DNA of 64,000 nucleotides from Rhodohalobacter sp. SW132 (GTDB lineage: Bacteria; Bacteroidota; Rhodothermia; Balneolales; Balneolaceae). This document shows, piece after piece, positions 1 through 9,803 of this stretch (positions are counted from its first letter, which is position 1; each line of letters starts with the position of its first letter). A program made the translations under genes and the position numbers. Below the pieces are notes generated by a model. The model ran no database searches and was not told the origin of the DNA. It saw only the letters and a program-made list of their open reading frames with translations. The DNA lies in contig NZ_QUOK01000004.1 of the NCBI RefSeq assembly GCF_003390325.1, positions 186,001 to 250,000 of the forward strand, given 5' to 3'.

Positions 1-1
1 G

Positions 2-703
2 CAGAACTGGTCGGAAGCGATGAGCCAATTCAGTACAATTACAATCCCCATTCATTACGGAATTGATTCGTTGCAGCTTGTTGAGCGCTTTGCAGAAAAT
101 GATTTTCTGAATATTCTTGACAACGAAGTCGAATTCGGGCCACACCGTGAGGAACTTTCGCTCCTGCTCAGTAAAGAAATTTCAGAAACGAAAGAGAATG
201 TATTTCCGCTTAAGAATTTTGAGAAATTCCTGCTTTCAGTTCAGCGATATAACAAAGCTTATTTTCAGAATTTGTGGGATAAACTCTCTTTTCGTGAAAA
301 ACAGATGGTGTACAATTATTCAAACGAAGGCTTTGTAAATTATCGCAATTTTGATGTACTCACAGAGCTTCTTGAAAAAGGGATTTTCAGAATGAATTAT
401 CGGGATGAGGAGATTGGCCTGTTTAGTAAAAGTTTCACCAATTTTGCATCCAATGCGGCCAACAGCGAACTGCTAAAGAAGTTTAAAATTGACCGAAAAG
501 AGAACGGAAACGTCACTCATATTAGAAATGCCATTCTCACGTTTATTTTCCTATCCATTCTTGGGCTGAGCCTGGTAGCCCCCGAAGTACTGGACCGCTA
601 TGTGGGTGCTATCAGCGGGGGGCTTGCCATCCTCAGCACTCTTGCCTCTCTTCTGAATAAATACGCAGTAAAATTTCCATTTTTAAAAGATGTACAATCG
701 TAA
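2..703 (+). CDS. C-terminal part of a large winged-helix membrane protein (5' cut by window edge)
   Basis: The frame is open back to the first base, so the ATG at 20 may be internal and the gene probably starts upstream of the window. The visible part has a Trp- and Lys-rich stretch (around residues 85-120 counted from the ATG: LWDKLSFREKQMVYNYS, then an NYRNFDVL segment) that resembles the winged-helix module at the C-terminus of large multi-domain membrane proteins. It is followed by a basic linker and two hydrophobic segments at about 172-190 and 196-212, with a short C-terminal tail. The orientation would place the winged helix in the cytoplasm. No catalytic motif is visible and I assign no function. 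It ends 53 bases before rsgA. Confidence 0.6.
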   Translation, partial: QNWSEAMSQFSTITIPIHYGIDSLQLVERFAENDFLNILDNEVEFGPHREELSLLLSKEISETKENVFPLKNFEKFLLSVQRYNKAYFQNLWDKLSFREKQMVYNYSNEGFVNYRNFDVLTELLEKGIFRMNYRDEEIGLFSKSFTNFASNAANSELLKKFKIDRKENGNVTHIRNAILTFIFLSILGLSLVAPEVLDRYVGAISGGLAILSTLASLLNKYAVKFPFLKDVQS

Positions 704-755
704 GCACTGATTATTTTCCCTAAAAATGATCCGTAAATAATGTATTTTTGGATCT

Positions 756-1667
756 ATGAAAAAAAGCGGAAAAGTGATACAGTCAACGGGTAAATGGTAC
801 AAAGTTTCTTCTGACGGAGAGATCTTTGACTGTCGTATTCCCGGAAAATTCAGGTTAGTTGAGGAGTCTGTCACAAATCCCGTAGCTGTGGGAGACAATG
901 TAGATTTCACCGTTGGTGATGATGGCAGCGGTATGATTGATTCCATCCATGATCGAAAAAACTATGTTCCGCGAAAATCGACCCGGAGTAACAAAGATGA
1001 ACAAATTCTTGTTGCCAATATCGATCGCGCCTGGGTGGTTCAGTCGATTCGCCAGCCTAAAATAAAACGGGGTTTTATCGATCGGTTCCTGGTTGCCTGC
1101 GAAGCGTATGAAATTCCGTCCGGGATTATCATCAACAAAACTGACCTGGCAAATAAAAGAGATCTGAACGAAATACATTCCATCACGGATACGTACACGG
1201 AAATCGGATACCCGGTCTTGCAAACGTCTTTAGAAGATGACTCGTCCATTGAGAAACTCCGCGAGGAATTACAAAACAGAACGTCGGTCTTTATCGGCCA
1301 CTCCGGCGTCGGAAAAACAAGTTTGATTAATGTCCTTGATCCTTCACTCAATCTTGCGGTGGGTGATATCTCCTCCTATTCTGATAAAGGCAAACACACA
1401 ACCACCTACGCCCGCCTTCTCTCTCTGAATGAGAACAGCTACCTTGTGGATACTCCCGGAATAAAAGAATTCGGACTGGTGAATATCGAACCGTATGAAC
1501 TCTCCATCTTTTTTCCGGAAATGCATGAGGCCAGGCTGCACTGCAAGTTTAACAACTGCACTCACAATCATGAACCTAAGTGCGGTGTTATCGAAGCGTT
1601 TGAACGAGGCGAAATCGATCCGGACCGATACGACTCCTATCTGAATATGCTTGAGAGCATAAATTAA
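756..1667 (+). CDS. rsgA: Ribosome small subunit-dependent GTPase A
   Basis: RsgA is a circularly permuted GTPase that acts in late maturation of the 30S subunit. The 303-residue protein has the full family layout. An OB-fold N-terminal domain (about 1-70) is followed by the permuted G domain: G4 NKTD at 127-130, the P-loop GHSGVGKTS at 181-189, the switch-I Thr cluster at 215-217 and G3 DTPG at 232-235. A C-terminal zinc knuckle has Cys263, Cys268, His270 and Cys276. Length and motifs are typical of the family. Just upstream, TATTTTTG at 743-750 fits the TAnnTTTG -7 element used in Bacteroidota-like bacteria; I did not find a convincing -33 element. No oddities seen. Confidence 0.97.
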   Translation: MKKSGKVIQSTGKWYKVSSDGEIFDCRIPGKFRLVEESVTNPVAVGDNVDFTVGDDGSGMIDSIHDRKNYVPRKSTRSNKDEQILVANIDRAWVVQSIRQPKIKRGFIDRFLVACEAYEIPSGIIINKTDLANKRDLNEIHSITDTYTEIGYPVLQTSLEDDSSIEKLREELQNRTSVFIGHSGVGKTSLINVLDPSLNLAVGDISSYSDKGKHTTTYARLLSLNENSYLVDTPGIKEFGLVNIEPYELSIFFPEMHEARLHCKFNNCTHNHEPKCGVIEAFERGEIDPDRYDSYLNMLESIN

Positions 1668-1755
1668 AATTTTTTAATAATCTGTTTGAACTCTTCTAAT
1701 TTTTTGGCAATTTGGTAGTCAAATAAAATCATAGAGCAGATCAGACCAAAATATC

Positions 1756-2859
1756 ATGCTAAAAAAATATATTTCACTCTTTGCTATCACTCTGTTTTTT
1801 ATGCTGCCCTGGCAAAACAGTTCAGCCCAGGTAAACAATATTGGTGAATTTGTAAGAGCCGGTACGGATGATGCGAGCCTGCTTCTGGAAAACTATCTGC
1901 GTCCGTACACAAGCGGCTTCGGAGCCAACCTGAATACAGGATGGAATAATTCGGCGCGACCCTACCGCACTCTTGGTTTCGATATTCGGATAAGCGGTGC
2001 GATGGCTTTTGTCCCTGCATCAGATGAAGTATTTGATGTAGCCAGCCTTGAACCTCAGTTTCAGGAGCTTGAACTATTCAGCAGTTCGGGAATCACCCCT
2101 ACTATTGCCGGAGATGATGTTACAGGCGTACGTGTGGGACGTACGTTTGAGAATCCCCAAACCAATCAAACCGAAGAACTTTTCTCTTTTAATTTGCCGC
2201 GCGGAACGGGGTTTCCCCTGGTACCTTCACCTATGATCCAGGGAACGATAGGAATTCCAAATGACACCGATATTTCGCTCAGAATTATGCCGTCCGTATC
2301 ACCTCCTGATGTAAACGGTCAAGTTAGCCTTTTTGGAATTGGAGCAAAACACGGCCTGAACCAATGGTTGCCCGGCGGCACGGTTCTGCCTATCGACCTA
2401 TCTGTTCAAATCGGCTATACCCGTTTTAATTTTGATATAGATGCGAATGTGCAGCCCGAAAGCGGCGGTGATATTTATAACCAGTATGAAAACCAGCCCG
2501 AAATTTGGGATGGTCAGCAGATCGAGCTTCAATCTTCTGGCTACACTGCTAATCTGCTGGTTGGAAGAAATCTTCCGATTCTCAGTGTGTTTGCCGGGGT
2601 TGGCTTTCAATCATCTACTACAGAGATTGCAACCCGCGGTGCCTACCCGTTAACCGTTCCCAATACCAACATGTCGCAGTCCGAATCAAAGGCCATTGAG
2701 CGAATTGACGACCCGATTAGCATCTCCAGCAGCGGGGACAACTCCATTCATGCTCTTGCCGGTTTTCGTGTAAGGCTCGGCTTTATTGCTTTATCTGGTT
2801 CGTACACAATTTCAGAATATCCCGTGGCAAATGTCGGGATCGGTATCAGTATGAGATAA
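1756..2859 (+). CDS. DUF6588-like outer-membrane beta-barrel protein
   Basis: This 367-residue protein has a clear Sec signal peptide (about 1-25, ending SSAQ). The mature region is rich in Gly, aromatic and alternating hydrophobic residues and ends with an aromatic/hydrophobic strand closing in Arg, as expected for an outer-membrane barrel. The N-terminal part after the signal (FVRAGTDDASLLLENYLRP) resembles DUF6588 proteins of Bacteroidota-like bacteria; this is family recall, not a search. Function is unknown. It stands alone between rsgA and a lipoprotein gene on the same strand, about 90-120 bases from each neighbour. Confidence 0.75.
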   Translation: MLKKYISLFAITLFFMLPWQNSSAQVNNIGEFVRAGTDDASLLLENYLRPYTSGFGANLNTGWNNSARPYRTLGFDIRISGAMAFVPASDEVFDVASLEPQFQELELFSSSGITPTIAGDDVTGVRVGRTFENPQTNQTEELFSFNLPRGTGFPLVPSPMIQGTIGIPNDTDISLRIMPSVSPPDVNGQVSLFGIGAKHGLNQWLPGGTVLPIDLSVQIGYTRFNFDIDANVQPESGGDIYNQYENQPEIWDGQQIELQSSGYTANLLVGRNLPILSVFAGVGFQSSTTEIATRGAYPLTVPNTNMSQSESKAIERIDDPISISSSGDNSIHALAGFRVRLGFIALSGSYTISEYPVANVGIGISMR

Positions 2860-2976
2860 ATTAAACACAGAAAACCCTACGTTTCGGCCAAGATTTACAG
2901 TAGATTTGATGGTTGATCTTCTCATTACAGTAGATATTACCTCTACATAAAACATCATCACAATCTATTTTCTGTC

Positions 2977-4296
2977 ATGTCAAATTTTTGGTATCAAAGC
3001 GTTGCCTGTCTGTTATTTTTGTGTCTTATAATAGTTAGCTGTTCAGATGAACCGGATCGCATGTATGACATGTATGAAGGCGATCCGATCGTCTTTAATC
3101 CCGATGGCGGCTGGTGCTGGTTCCAGGATGAACGCGCTATCATCGATGAAGGAAAATTGCTGATTGGTTCCGTCTCCTCAACAGGAGACATCACGCTAAC
3201 CCACTACAACTTTGAGTCCGCCGAAAGTGATACACTCACGATCCACTACCAATTCCAGCAGAATGATCACGCACAGCCTGCACTCATTAAGCGAACCGAC
3301 GGCCGGTACCTGATCAATTATTCAGGTCACTTCGGGGAATATTCCAAATGGAGAATTTCGGAAGAGCCGGGTGACCCAACCCGGTGGGGACCGGTTCAGC
3401 AAGTAGATGTGGGTGACCTTGTAACCTACTCTAACCTGTATCATCTGCAGGATAATGACCGAACCTACAATTTTCATCGCGGAATCGACTGGCACCCGAA
3501 TGTAATGGTTTCTGATGATGACGGCGATAGCTGGGAATATTTAGGCCGCCTGTTTATTGAGGAAGGTGAACGCCCGTATCCGCGTTATGCAAGTAATGGC
3601 CAGAGCCGTATACATTTTGTAACGACCAATGCGCATCCCCGGGATTTTGTAAACAACATCTATCACGGGTATGTTGAAAATGATCGCCTGTTCAATTCGG
3701 AAGGTACTGAAATTGGAGCGATTGATGGCGCTGAAACCGAACGTACAACGGATGATTTCACCATGATTTTTGAGGGGGATGAAGAGAACATTCCCTGGAC
3801 GAGTGATATCCGGATCGACGCTGACGGCCATCCTTATATCGCCTATTCCGTTACAAAAGACCGAATCCGTACCGGTGAAGGAGGTATGGATCATCGTTAT
3901 CGGTACGCCCGGTGGGACGGCGAGCAGTGGAATGATTACGAAATTGCCTACGCCGGTACCCGGTTATACGCTAATGAAGATGAATACACCGGGCTGATTG
4001 TCCTCGATCCGGACGATCCCGATATTGTATATATCTCCACTGATGTACAGCCGGAAAGCGGAGAGCCGCTGATCAGCGAATCGACCGGTGAGCCTCAATA
4101 CGAGATCTTTAAAGGCAGCACCTCAGACAGTGGAGAAAACTGGAACTGGGAAGCCATAACGGAACACTCTGCCGAAGACAACATCCGTCCATATATAACA
4201 TCAGACGGAAGCGACCGGGCCTTACTGTGGCTCAGGGGTGAATATCGAACCTACACCGATTACTCTCTTGAGATCGTGGGATACGTCTCAAGATAA
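2977..4296 (+). CDS. BNR-repeat lipoprotein (BNR_4-like)
   Basis: The 439-residue protein starts with a hydrophobic leader and a lipobox (IIVSC), so it is probably a lipoprotein. The mature part begins with the sequence GGWCWFQDERAI typical of BNR_4 proteins and carries Asp-box-like strands (DDDGDSWEY, TSDSGENWNWE), indicating a beta-propeller of the sialidase/polysaccharide-lyase type. Some members of this fold group act on polysaccharides, but no catalytic set can be assigned from sequence alone. It is followed by a strong terminator at 4354-4384, so it is the last gene of its transcript. A role in binding or cleaving extracellular glycans is inference. Confidence 0.75.
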   Translation: MSNFWYQSVACLLFLCLIIVSCSDEPDRMYDMYEGDPIVFNPDGGWCWFQDERAIIDEGKLLIGSVSSTGDITLTHYNFESAESDTLTIHYQFQQNDHAQPALIKRTDGRYLINYSGHFGEYSKWRISEEPGDPTRWGPVQQVDVGDLVTYSNLYHLQDNDRTYNFHRGIDWHPNVMVSDDDGDSWEYLGRLFIEEGERPYPRYASNGQSRIHFVTTNAHPRDFVNNIYHGYVENDRLFNSEGTEIGAIDGAETERTTDDFTMIFEGDEENIPWTSDIRIDADGHPYIAYSVTKDRIRTGEGGMDHRYRYARWDGEQWNDYEIAYAGTRLYANEDEYTGLIVLDPDDPDIVYISTDVQPESGEPLISESTGEPQYEIFKGSTSDSGENWNWEAITEHSAEDNIRPYITSDGSDRALLWLRGEYRTYTDYSLEIVGYVSR

Positions 4297-4353
4297 ACCG
4301 GATTCAGAAACAGAGTTCATACAGATAATCCGTATATTCCGGTACACTTTTTT

Positions 4354-4384
4354 AAAGCCACGCTCAGAAAAGCGTGGCTTTTTT
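4354..4384 (+). terminator. Rho-independent terminator
   Basis: An 11-bp perfect stem (4354-4364 with 4371-4381) with a 6-base loop is followed by a T-rich tract. It ends the BNR lipoprotein transcript. An in-frame ATG at 4374 for the following helicase lies inside this stem, which argues for the helicase start at 4401 instead. Confidence 0.93.
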
Positions 4385-4400
4385 CATTTTTATACTATTT

Positions 4401-5672
4401 ATGACATTTAATTCACTCCATTTAATCGATCCAATTCTTAAATCATTAAAAGAGCTTGGATACACACAGCCCACCCCAGTTCAATCAAAAGCCATCCCAA
4501 TTGCCCTGAAAGGAACTGATGTCCTTGCATCAGCACAGACCGGTACTGGTAAAACCGCTGCTTTTGCTATACCCATTTTACAGAATCTGAGCAGTAGTAC
4601 GGATACAAACCAGAGAAACAGGAAAATCCGCAGCCTGGTTGTAACACCCACCCGGGAACTTGCCATACAGATTGATGAGAGCCTGAAAAATTACGGCCGA
4701 TATACCGATCTGAGAAGTACCGTGATATTTGGAGGTGTGAACCAGAAAAAACAGGTAAAAGAACTTAACCGTGGCGTGGACATTCTCACGGCAACACCCG
4801 GACGCTTACTCGACCTGATGAACCAGGGGCACATTTCACTTCGGGATGTAGAAGTTTTTGTACTTGATGAAGCCGACCGCATGCTCGATATGGGCTTCAT
4901 CCATGATGTGAAAAAGATTATGGCGGATCTGCCAAAAAAACGCCAGACCCTCTTCTTTTCTGCAACCATGCCGCGTGAAATTGTTTCGCTTTCGAACTCC
5001 ATCCTGCATAATCCTGTAAAAATAGAAATCACCCCGAATGAGCCAACCGTTGAAGCGATCTCGCAGGGCATTTACTTTGTGGATAAAGGAAATAAAAAAC
5101 AACTGCTGCTTGATGTACTGCAGGATAGTGAAATCGAATCGGCACTTGTTTTCACACGCACCAAGCATGGCGCTAACAAAATTGTAAAGCTGCTCAACAA
5201 AAACAGCATTGAAGCAGAAGCCATTCACGGAAATAAATCACAAACGGCGCGTCAGCGTGCGCTGGGTAATTTTAAAGACCAGAAAACCCGTATTCTGGTT
5301 GCAACGGATATTGCCGCGCGCGGTATTGATGTAGATGAGTTGAAACACGTCATCAACTACGAAATACCTAACATTCCTGAAACGTATGTTCACCGAATTG
5401 GACGAACGGGCCGTGCCGGAGCCAATGGCACTGCACTTTCATTTTGTGATGCGGTTGAAAAAGAATATCTCCGTGATATTGAAAAACTCATCGGGAAAAA
5501 TATCCCGGTTGTAGACGACCACGAATACCCGCTTGTGGATCACAATCCTCCTGATCCCAAAAATCAGCAGAATTCCAACAATGGAAAGTCCAGGAAGAAT
5601 AACAACAAGAGCCGCAATCAGCAGAAGAGCCGATCAACTTCCGGGCGTAAAAGAAAACGCAGCAGGAACTGA
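4401..5672 (+). CDS. rhlE: DEAD-box ATP-dependent RNA helicase, RhlE type
   Basis: An ATP-dependent RNA-unwinding enzyme expected to act in ribosome assembly or RNA turnover. With the start at 4401 it has 423 residues. The motifs appear in order: Q motif (YTQPTPVQ, 21-28), motif I AQTGTGKT (45-52), PTRELA (83-88), TPGRL, DEAD (156-159), SAT (187-189), then the second RecA domain with ARGIDV and HRIGRTGR. After about residue 375 comes a low-complexity tail of Asn, Lys, Ser and Arg, a probable RNA-binding extension. I chose ATG 4401 because the in-frame ATG at 4374 is buried in the upstream terminator and would add a hydrophobic stretch foreign to the family. RhlE is the best subfamily match; the symbol is less certain than the family. 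Confidence 0.93.
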   Translation: MTFNSLHLIDPILKSLKELGYTQPTPVQSKAIPIALKGTDVLASAQTGTGKTAAFAIPILQNLSSSTDTNQRNRKIRSLVVTPTRELAIQIDESLKNYGRYTDLRSTVIFGGVNQKKQVKELNRGVDILTATPGRLLDLMNQGHISLRDVEVFVLDEADRMLDMGFIHDVKKIMADLPKKRQTLFFSATMPREIVSLSNSILHNPVKIEITPNEPTVEAISQGIYFVDKGNKKQLLLDVLQDSEIESALVFTRTKHGANKIVKLLNKNSIEAEAIHGNKSQTARQRALGNFKDQKTRILVATDIAARGIDVDELKHVINYEIPNIPETYVHRIGRTGRAGANGTALSFCDAVEKEYLRDIEKLIGKNIPVVDDHEYPLVDHNPPDPKNQQNSNNGKSRKNNNKSRNQQKSRSTSGRKRKRSRN

Positions 5673-5680
5673 AGAAATCA

Positions 5681-5712
5681 ATGATCCCTTATCCTATCGG
5701 TAAGGGGATCAT
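5681..5712. terminator. Hairpin between convergent helicase and coaX genes
   Basis: The near-palindrome ATGATCCC(T)TTA / TAAGGGGATCAT lies between two converging genes, overlaps the coaX stop codon and has A/T-rich flanks on both sides. It could terminate both transcripts. One unpaired C is the only defect in the stem. Confidence 0.6.
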
Positions 5713-6452
5713 ACTTCCTTTTCTTTATTCAGGCTGAGGTATGCTCTCATCCCATCAAAAACCAGCTCTTGCCGAAAATTCACGCTGAGTGAAAATCGCT
5801 TTCGCAGATCTTCAGAAAGTTTCAGGCCATCACCACCCGCACTATAGATTTTTACGGATGGGTTCTGTTTCCTGTACTTCTCTACAAATGAAGCAATGGA
5901 GTAAATAAATCCGCCATAAACTCCCCAGCGAAGGGACTCCTCTGTTGACCGCCCCGGGAAATGGTCGGGCAGTGAATGATCCGTTTGCGGCAGCTCGGGC
6001 AAAATTTGCTGCATCCCTTTCCGGTATACCGCCAGACCGGGCATGATCACGCCTCCCTTGAAAGAAAAATCCCCTGACATGTAATCGATCGTACAGGCTG
6101 TACCTGAATCTATGACAATAACATCCTTTCCGCCAGCATCTGTGGCCGCGCCAAGACACGCCAGAACCCTGTCAATTCCCAGAGTCTCCGGTGTCTTGTA
6201 ATCCAGTGATACAACGCCAAGGTTTTTGTATGTGATCTGCTGAACATTAAGGCGGTTGTGGGTGTCATTTATCACCTCAGTCATATCCTTCCGAACAGAC
6301 GAGAGCAGAATCTGTTCGCCATCCGTTAGATTTTGCATCTCTTTTTTCAGAAGGGCTGGCTGCTCTGTTTCTACACGGAAAATCTCATCAAATTTTTCAG
6401 GGTGAACTCTCACTGCTTTTACAGCTGTGTTTCCGGCCTCAATAAAAATCAT
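5709..6452 (-). CDS. coaX: Type III pantothenate kinase
   Basis: CoaX phosphorylates pantothenate as the first step of coenzyme A synthesis. At 247 residues it has the expected length. Family motifs are present: the phosphate-binding start (residues 5-9, EAGNT), the TLGIDRVLACLGA segment, VIDSGTACTIDY, and GGVIMPGL. The first catalytic position, Asp in the canonical DxGNT motif, is Glu5 here; the second Asp (in VIDSGT) is retained. It is convergent with the helicase gene and divergent from the SDR gene. A missing or altered cation preference is possible but cannot be judged from sequence. Confidence 0.92.
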   Translation of the reverse strand: MIFIEAGNTAVKAVRVHPEKFDEIFRVETEQPALLKKEMQNLTDGEQILLSSVRKDMTEVINDTHNRLNVQQITYKNLGVVSLDYKTPETLGIDRVLACLGAATDAGGKDVIVIDSGTACTIDYMSGDFSFKGGVIMPGLAVYRKGMQQILPELPQTDHSLPDHFPGRSTEESLRWGVYGGFIYSIASFVEKYRKQNPSVKIYSAGGDGLKLSEDLRKRFSLSVNFRQELVFDGMRAYLSLNKEKEV

Positions 6453-6591
6453 ATCCTGATAAGGTTATATACATTGAATCTTACCATCTGACTGCCTATA
6501 AATGTATCTTCGTAAATGGTTTCTTACTGCATTCTGTTTTGTAGCCGAATATAGTAAAAACATTCACCTGAACGCATCAATAATTTATTTT

Positions 6592-7314
6592 ATGGATATC
6601 AAAAACAAAATCGCCATTGTAACTGGAGCAAGCAGCGGAATTGGCACAGAATTCAGCCGAAAACTCATACAGGAAGGAGCAACCGTTTACGGACTTGCCA
6701 GGAATATTGACCGGTTGAAGGAGCTGCAAAACATTTTAGGCGAATCATTCCTGCCAGTAAAAATGGATGTAACCGATCACGAAAAAATTGCTTCCTGGGT
6801 GGGTAAAACGTTTACCGAAGGCAAAGGTCCTGATATTCTGATCAACAACGCCGGACTCGGCTTGTTTGGCCCCGTAGACGAACTGAAGCTGGAAGATTGG
6901 GAGACCATGATGAATGTAAATGTAAACGGCATTTTTTATCTCACCCGTCAGATCGTGCCGCTGATGAAGCGATCCGGCTCACACTCGCACATTATCAATA
7001 TTGCATCTATTGCAGGAATGCTCGGTAATCCAAATCTATCGGGTTACAATGCAACCAAGTTCGCTGTCCGCGGTTTTAGTGAGGCGCTTTTCAAGGAGCT
7101 TCGGTATGATAAAATCAAAGTAAGTTGTATGTTTCCCGGCTCCATCGCCACCTCTTTTTTTGATAACGTGGATGAATCGGAAACGCACGATAATATGATG
7201 CAGCCCGAAGACGTTGCTGATACCCTCATGCATCTGCTCAAAACACCCGATAATATGCTGATTAATGAAATTGTGATGAGGCCGCTTAATCCCAAAAATC
7301 CGAATGAGTCGTAA
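6592..7314 (+). CDS. Short-chain dehydrogenase/reductase
   Basis: A classical SDR of 240 residues. The cofactor motif TGASSGIG is at 11-18, NNAG follows in the Rossmann core, and the catalytic Ser (INIASIAG) and YxxxK (GYNATKFAV) are all present, so it should be an active NAD(P)-dependent oxidoreductase; the substrate is unknown. I chose ATG 6592 because it puts the cofactor motif at the usual distance; an upstream in-frame ATG (6502) would add 30 residues overlapping the coaX upstream region. Its end overlaps the next gene by 11 bases, so the two are translationally coupled. Confidence 0.92.
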   Translation: MDIKNKIAIVTGASSGIGTEFSRKLIQEGATVYGLARNIDRLKELQNILGESFLPVKMDVTDHEKIASWVGKTFTEGKGPDILINNAGLGLFGPVDELKLEDWETMMNVNVNGIFYLTRQIVPLMKRSGSHSHIINIASIAGMLGNPNLSGYNATKFAVRGFSEALFKELRYDKIKVSCMFPGSIATSFFDNVDESETHDNMMQPEDVADTLMHLLKTPDNMLINEIVMRPLNPKNPNES

Positions 7315-7693
7315 TTTTTCGTTTCTCTTATTTTTCCTATTGATAGCTGTGGCCGTTTCATGCAGTGATCCGGACAGGCCAGAAGATCTTCTTGATGAGG
7401 ATCGCTATGTCCACATTTTTACGGAATTGGTGATTATCCAGCAGCTTACTGATGATCAGCTCGGGCCTGTTTCCCGGGAATATCTCGTGGAGCAGGTGTA
7501 TGAAAAATATGATGTCAGTGAAGATCGGTTCAATCGATCACATCACTATTTTCAGCGTCAGCCCGACAAACAGCTTGAACGAATCGATCGAGTTGAAAAC
7601 CGGATCAAAGCGAAGAGAGATCTTTTCCAGGAACGCCTGGATGAAAAAACGGAGGGAGAGCGTACCCAGCCGGCCGTGCGCGATACTACCTGA
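7304..7693 (+). CDS. DUF4296-like lipoprotein
   Basis: A 129-residue protein with a hydrophobic leader ending in a lipobox (AVSCSD), so a probable lipoprotein. The mature part is helical and charged (YVHIFTELVIIQQL, then a long Glu/Arg-rich helix), which fits DUF4296, a small envelope family common in Bacteroidota-like genomes. It starts inside the 3' end of the SDR gene (11-base overlap). Function is unknown. It converges with recQ with only 36 bases between the stop codons. Confidence 0.8.
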   Translation: MSRNFSFLLFFLLIAVAVSCSDPDRPEDLLDEDRYVHIFTELVIIQQLTDDQLGPVSREYLVEQVYEKYDVSEDRFNRSHHYFQRQPDKQLERIDRVENRIKAKRDLFQERLDEKTEGERTQPAVRDTT

Positions 7694-7729
7694 TCATTCA
7701 CGAGTATTACAAAACAATTCAGTGTGTCT

Positions 7730-9661
7730 TTATCTCCTGAGTTTGTAAACCTTGCCCTCATCTTCTACACGCACCACCCGCTCCTCGCGAGCCATTATTC
7801 CCAGTATTGATTTCAGTTTCGATTTTGCCCAACCGGTCTCCTCAACCAGTTGATCGAGGCTGTGTGTTCCGTCATCCAGTAGCTGTTCCATCCGTTTAAT
7901 CTCTTGATCATCAGGTGAATAGGCACCGTTACCGGAACCTTTAATGCAATTATCACAATGACCGCATGGTGAAGTCTCCGTCTCGCCAAAATATGTTCTC
8001 AGGAACTGCTCACGGCAGCCATCTGTCTCAATATACTGCTTCATATAATTGAGCTTGGTCAGTAGCACATCCCGATAATGATACGCTTCGTTGTGATCGA
8101 TCTGGAGTTTTTTCATTCGTGCATCCATCAGCCGAATAAGTGGCTGATCCCCAAGTTTTTCAACATTCAGTATCCGGTCATGCTCCGCAAAAACGTGTAG
8201 ACCTTTCTCCAGCTGACGCGGTGTGACGTTTAGTTTTTCACACAGATACGATTCATCCAGGTAATGCATCTGTTCAAAAGCATCGGCGCCGAACTGACGA
8301 AAGATCGTATCCAGAAATTCCATTTTTTTTGAGTCAGAGCTCTGAATTTGAGTCCGTATATAATGACGGCCAGCTGTAAACTGCACCCCGATTTTTGATA
8401 CATGCAGCTCCGTTTTTTCTAAAACTCCCAGTCTTTCCAAAACCCGGACTGACACATCCACCTGCTTTTTTTTAAGCCCGGTTCTCTTGGCAACGCGATC
8501 GTAGCTGACCGGTTCCGGTTTGATGGATTCACTGCCGATGGCAAGTTCCAGTTCATCACAAAGTCCGTTATACACATTTTGAAGGATTTTATATTCGGGA
8601 TACCCCCCTTCAATTCGTTTTTTTGCAAGTTCTGCATCTCCCGATTTATAGATCAGAATTGGATAACTTTCGGCACCATCACGCCCTGCACGTCCCGCTT
8701 CCTGGTAAAATGCCTCGATCGAAATCGGCATGGTGTGATGGATGACAAACCGGCAATCGGCTTTATCAATTCCCATACCAAACGCATTGGTTGATACCAC
8801 AACTGGAGTCTTACCGCTGATCCACCGTTTCTGAATTGCTTCTCTGTCACTGCTCTGCAGGCCTGCGTGATATGCCTCCGATATTATCCCGATTTTTGAG
8901 AATTCAGCTGCCCATTTCATGCAGTCTCTTCTTGTACTGCAATACACGATTCCGCTGCCTTTTTCTGCTCCTTTTTGTACAGCATTTAATAGTGAACGGC
9001 GGCGCTGTGGGGTTTGATTGACCCACCACAACAGGTTTTCTCTGCCAAATCCACCTGCTATGATCGTGGGATTTTTAAACCCGAGGTTTTTAATGATATC
9101 GTCTTTCACCTCTGGAGTTGCGGTAGCGGTGAGTGCAATCCAGCGTACCTGATCCGCCGCGTCCCCCAGTTCCTCTCGTATCTGCCTGTAACTGGGCCTG
9201 AAACTATGTCCCCATTCTGATATACAGTGTGCTTCGTCTACAGCCAGCAAGGAGATATTCAGGTTTTGCTGTTCATGTTTCCAGAGTTCTGTAGTGAGTC
9301 TTTCCGGGGCGATATACAGAAGTTTATACATTCCGTTTCGGGCATTGACCAGCCGCTGTTCAACCTCATATCCGGGAAGCGTACTGTTGATAAAGGTTGC
9401 CCGAATACCATTTTTTTTGAGCTGATCCACCTGGTCTTGCATCAGGGCAACGAGAGGGGAAATCACCACGGTAAGGCCATCGAAAAGCAGTGCGGGCACC
9501 TGGTAACAAAGTGATTTTCCGCCACCGGTTGGAAACAGAACCAGCGTATCTTTGCCATCGAGAACAGATTGAACCACTTCATCCTGGCTCGGCCGAAAGG
9601 AATCGTACCCCCAATATTTTTGTAGCGCCTTCCGGGCGTGTGATAAATCAGGTGTATCCAT
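7730..9661 (-). CDS. recQ: RecQ-family ATP-dependent DNA helicase
   Basis: A 3'-5' DNA helicase for recombination and replication-fork repair. The 643-residue protein has the Walker A motif FPTGGGKS, the DEAH box in [13 protein letters not shown], the aromatic-rich loop SFRPSYR, motif [12 protein letters not shown], and a zinc-binding RQC region ending CGHCDNC at about 555. A winged helix and a further C-terminal helical segment (about 580-643) follow. There is no clear full HRDC domain, as in many short RecQ proteins. It is a single gene facing the DUF4296 gene. Catalytic motifs look intact. Confidence 0.95.
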   Translation of the reverse strand: MDTPDLSHARKALQKYWGYDSFRPSQDEVVQSVLDGKDTLVLFPTGGGKSLCYQVPALLFDGLTVVISPLVALMQDQVDQLKKNGIRATFINSTLPGYEVEQRLVNARNGMYKLLYIAPERLTTELWKHEQQNLNISLLAVDEAHCISEWGHSFRPSYRQIREELGDAADQVRWIALTATATPEVKDDIIKNLGFKNPTIIAGGFGRENLLWWVNQTPQRRRSLLNAVQKGAEKGSGIVYCSTRRDCMKWAAEFSKIGIISEAYHAGLQSSDREAIQKRWISGKTPVVVSTNAFGMGIDKADCRFVIHHTMPISIEAFYQEAGRAGRDGAESYPILIYKSGDAELAKKRIEGGYPEYKILQNVYNGLCDELELAIGSESIKPEPVSYDRVAKRTGLKKKQVDVSVRVLERLGVLEKTELHVSKIGVQFTAGRHYIRTQIQSSDSKKMEFLDTIFRQFGADAFEQMHYLDESYLCEKLNVTPRQLEKGLHVFAEHDRILNVEKLGDQPLIRLMDARMKKLQIDHNEAYHYRDVLLTKLNYMKQYIETDGCREQFLRTYFGETETSPCGHCDNCIKGSGNGAYSPDDQEIKRMEQLLDDGTHSLDQLVEETGWAKSKLKSILGIMAREERVVRVEDEGKVYKLRR

Positions 9662-9803
9662 CTGATAATCAGGTTCTGTTCAATTCACGTTAAGATTTGC
9701 TGAATAAAAAGATAATCATTTCCGGGTATTCGCACACAGTGTGGAAAAGTCTGCCCCAAGGGTATAATTCATTCTTTAATAACCTTAATTCGATTAATAA
9801 CCT

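Noticed and set aside
4374-4400. Upstream ATG of the DEAD-box helicase frame
   Set aside because: It lies inside the stem of a strong terminator and would add a hydrophobic nine-residue leader; the ATG at 4401 fits the family.
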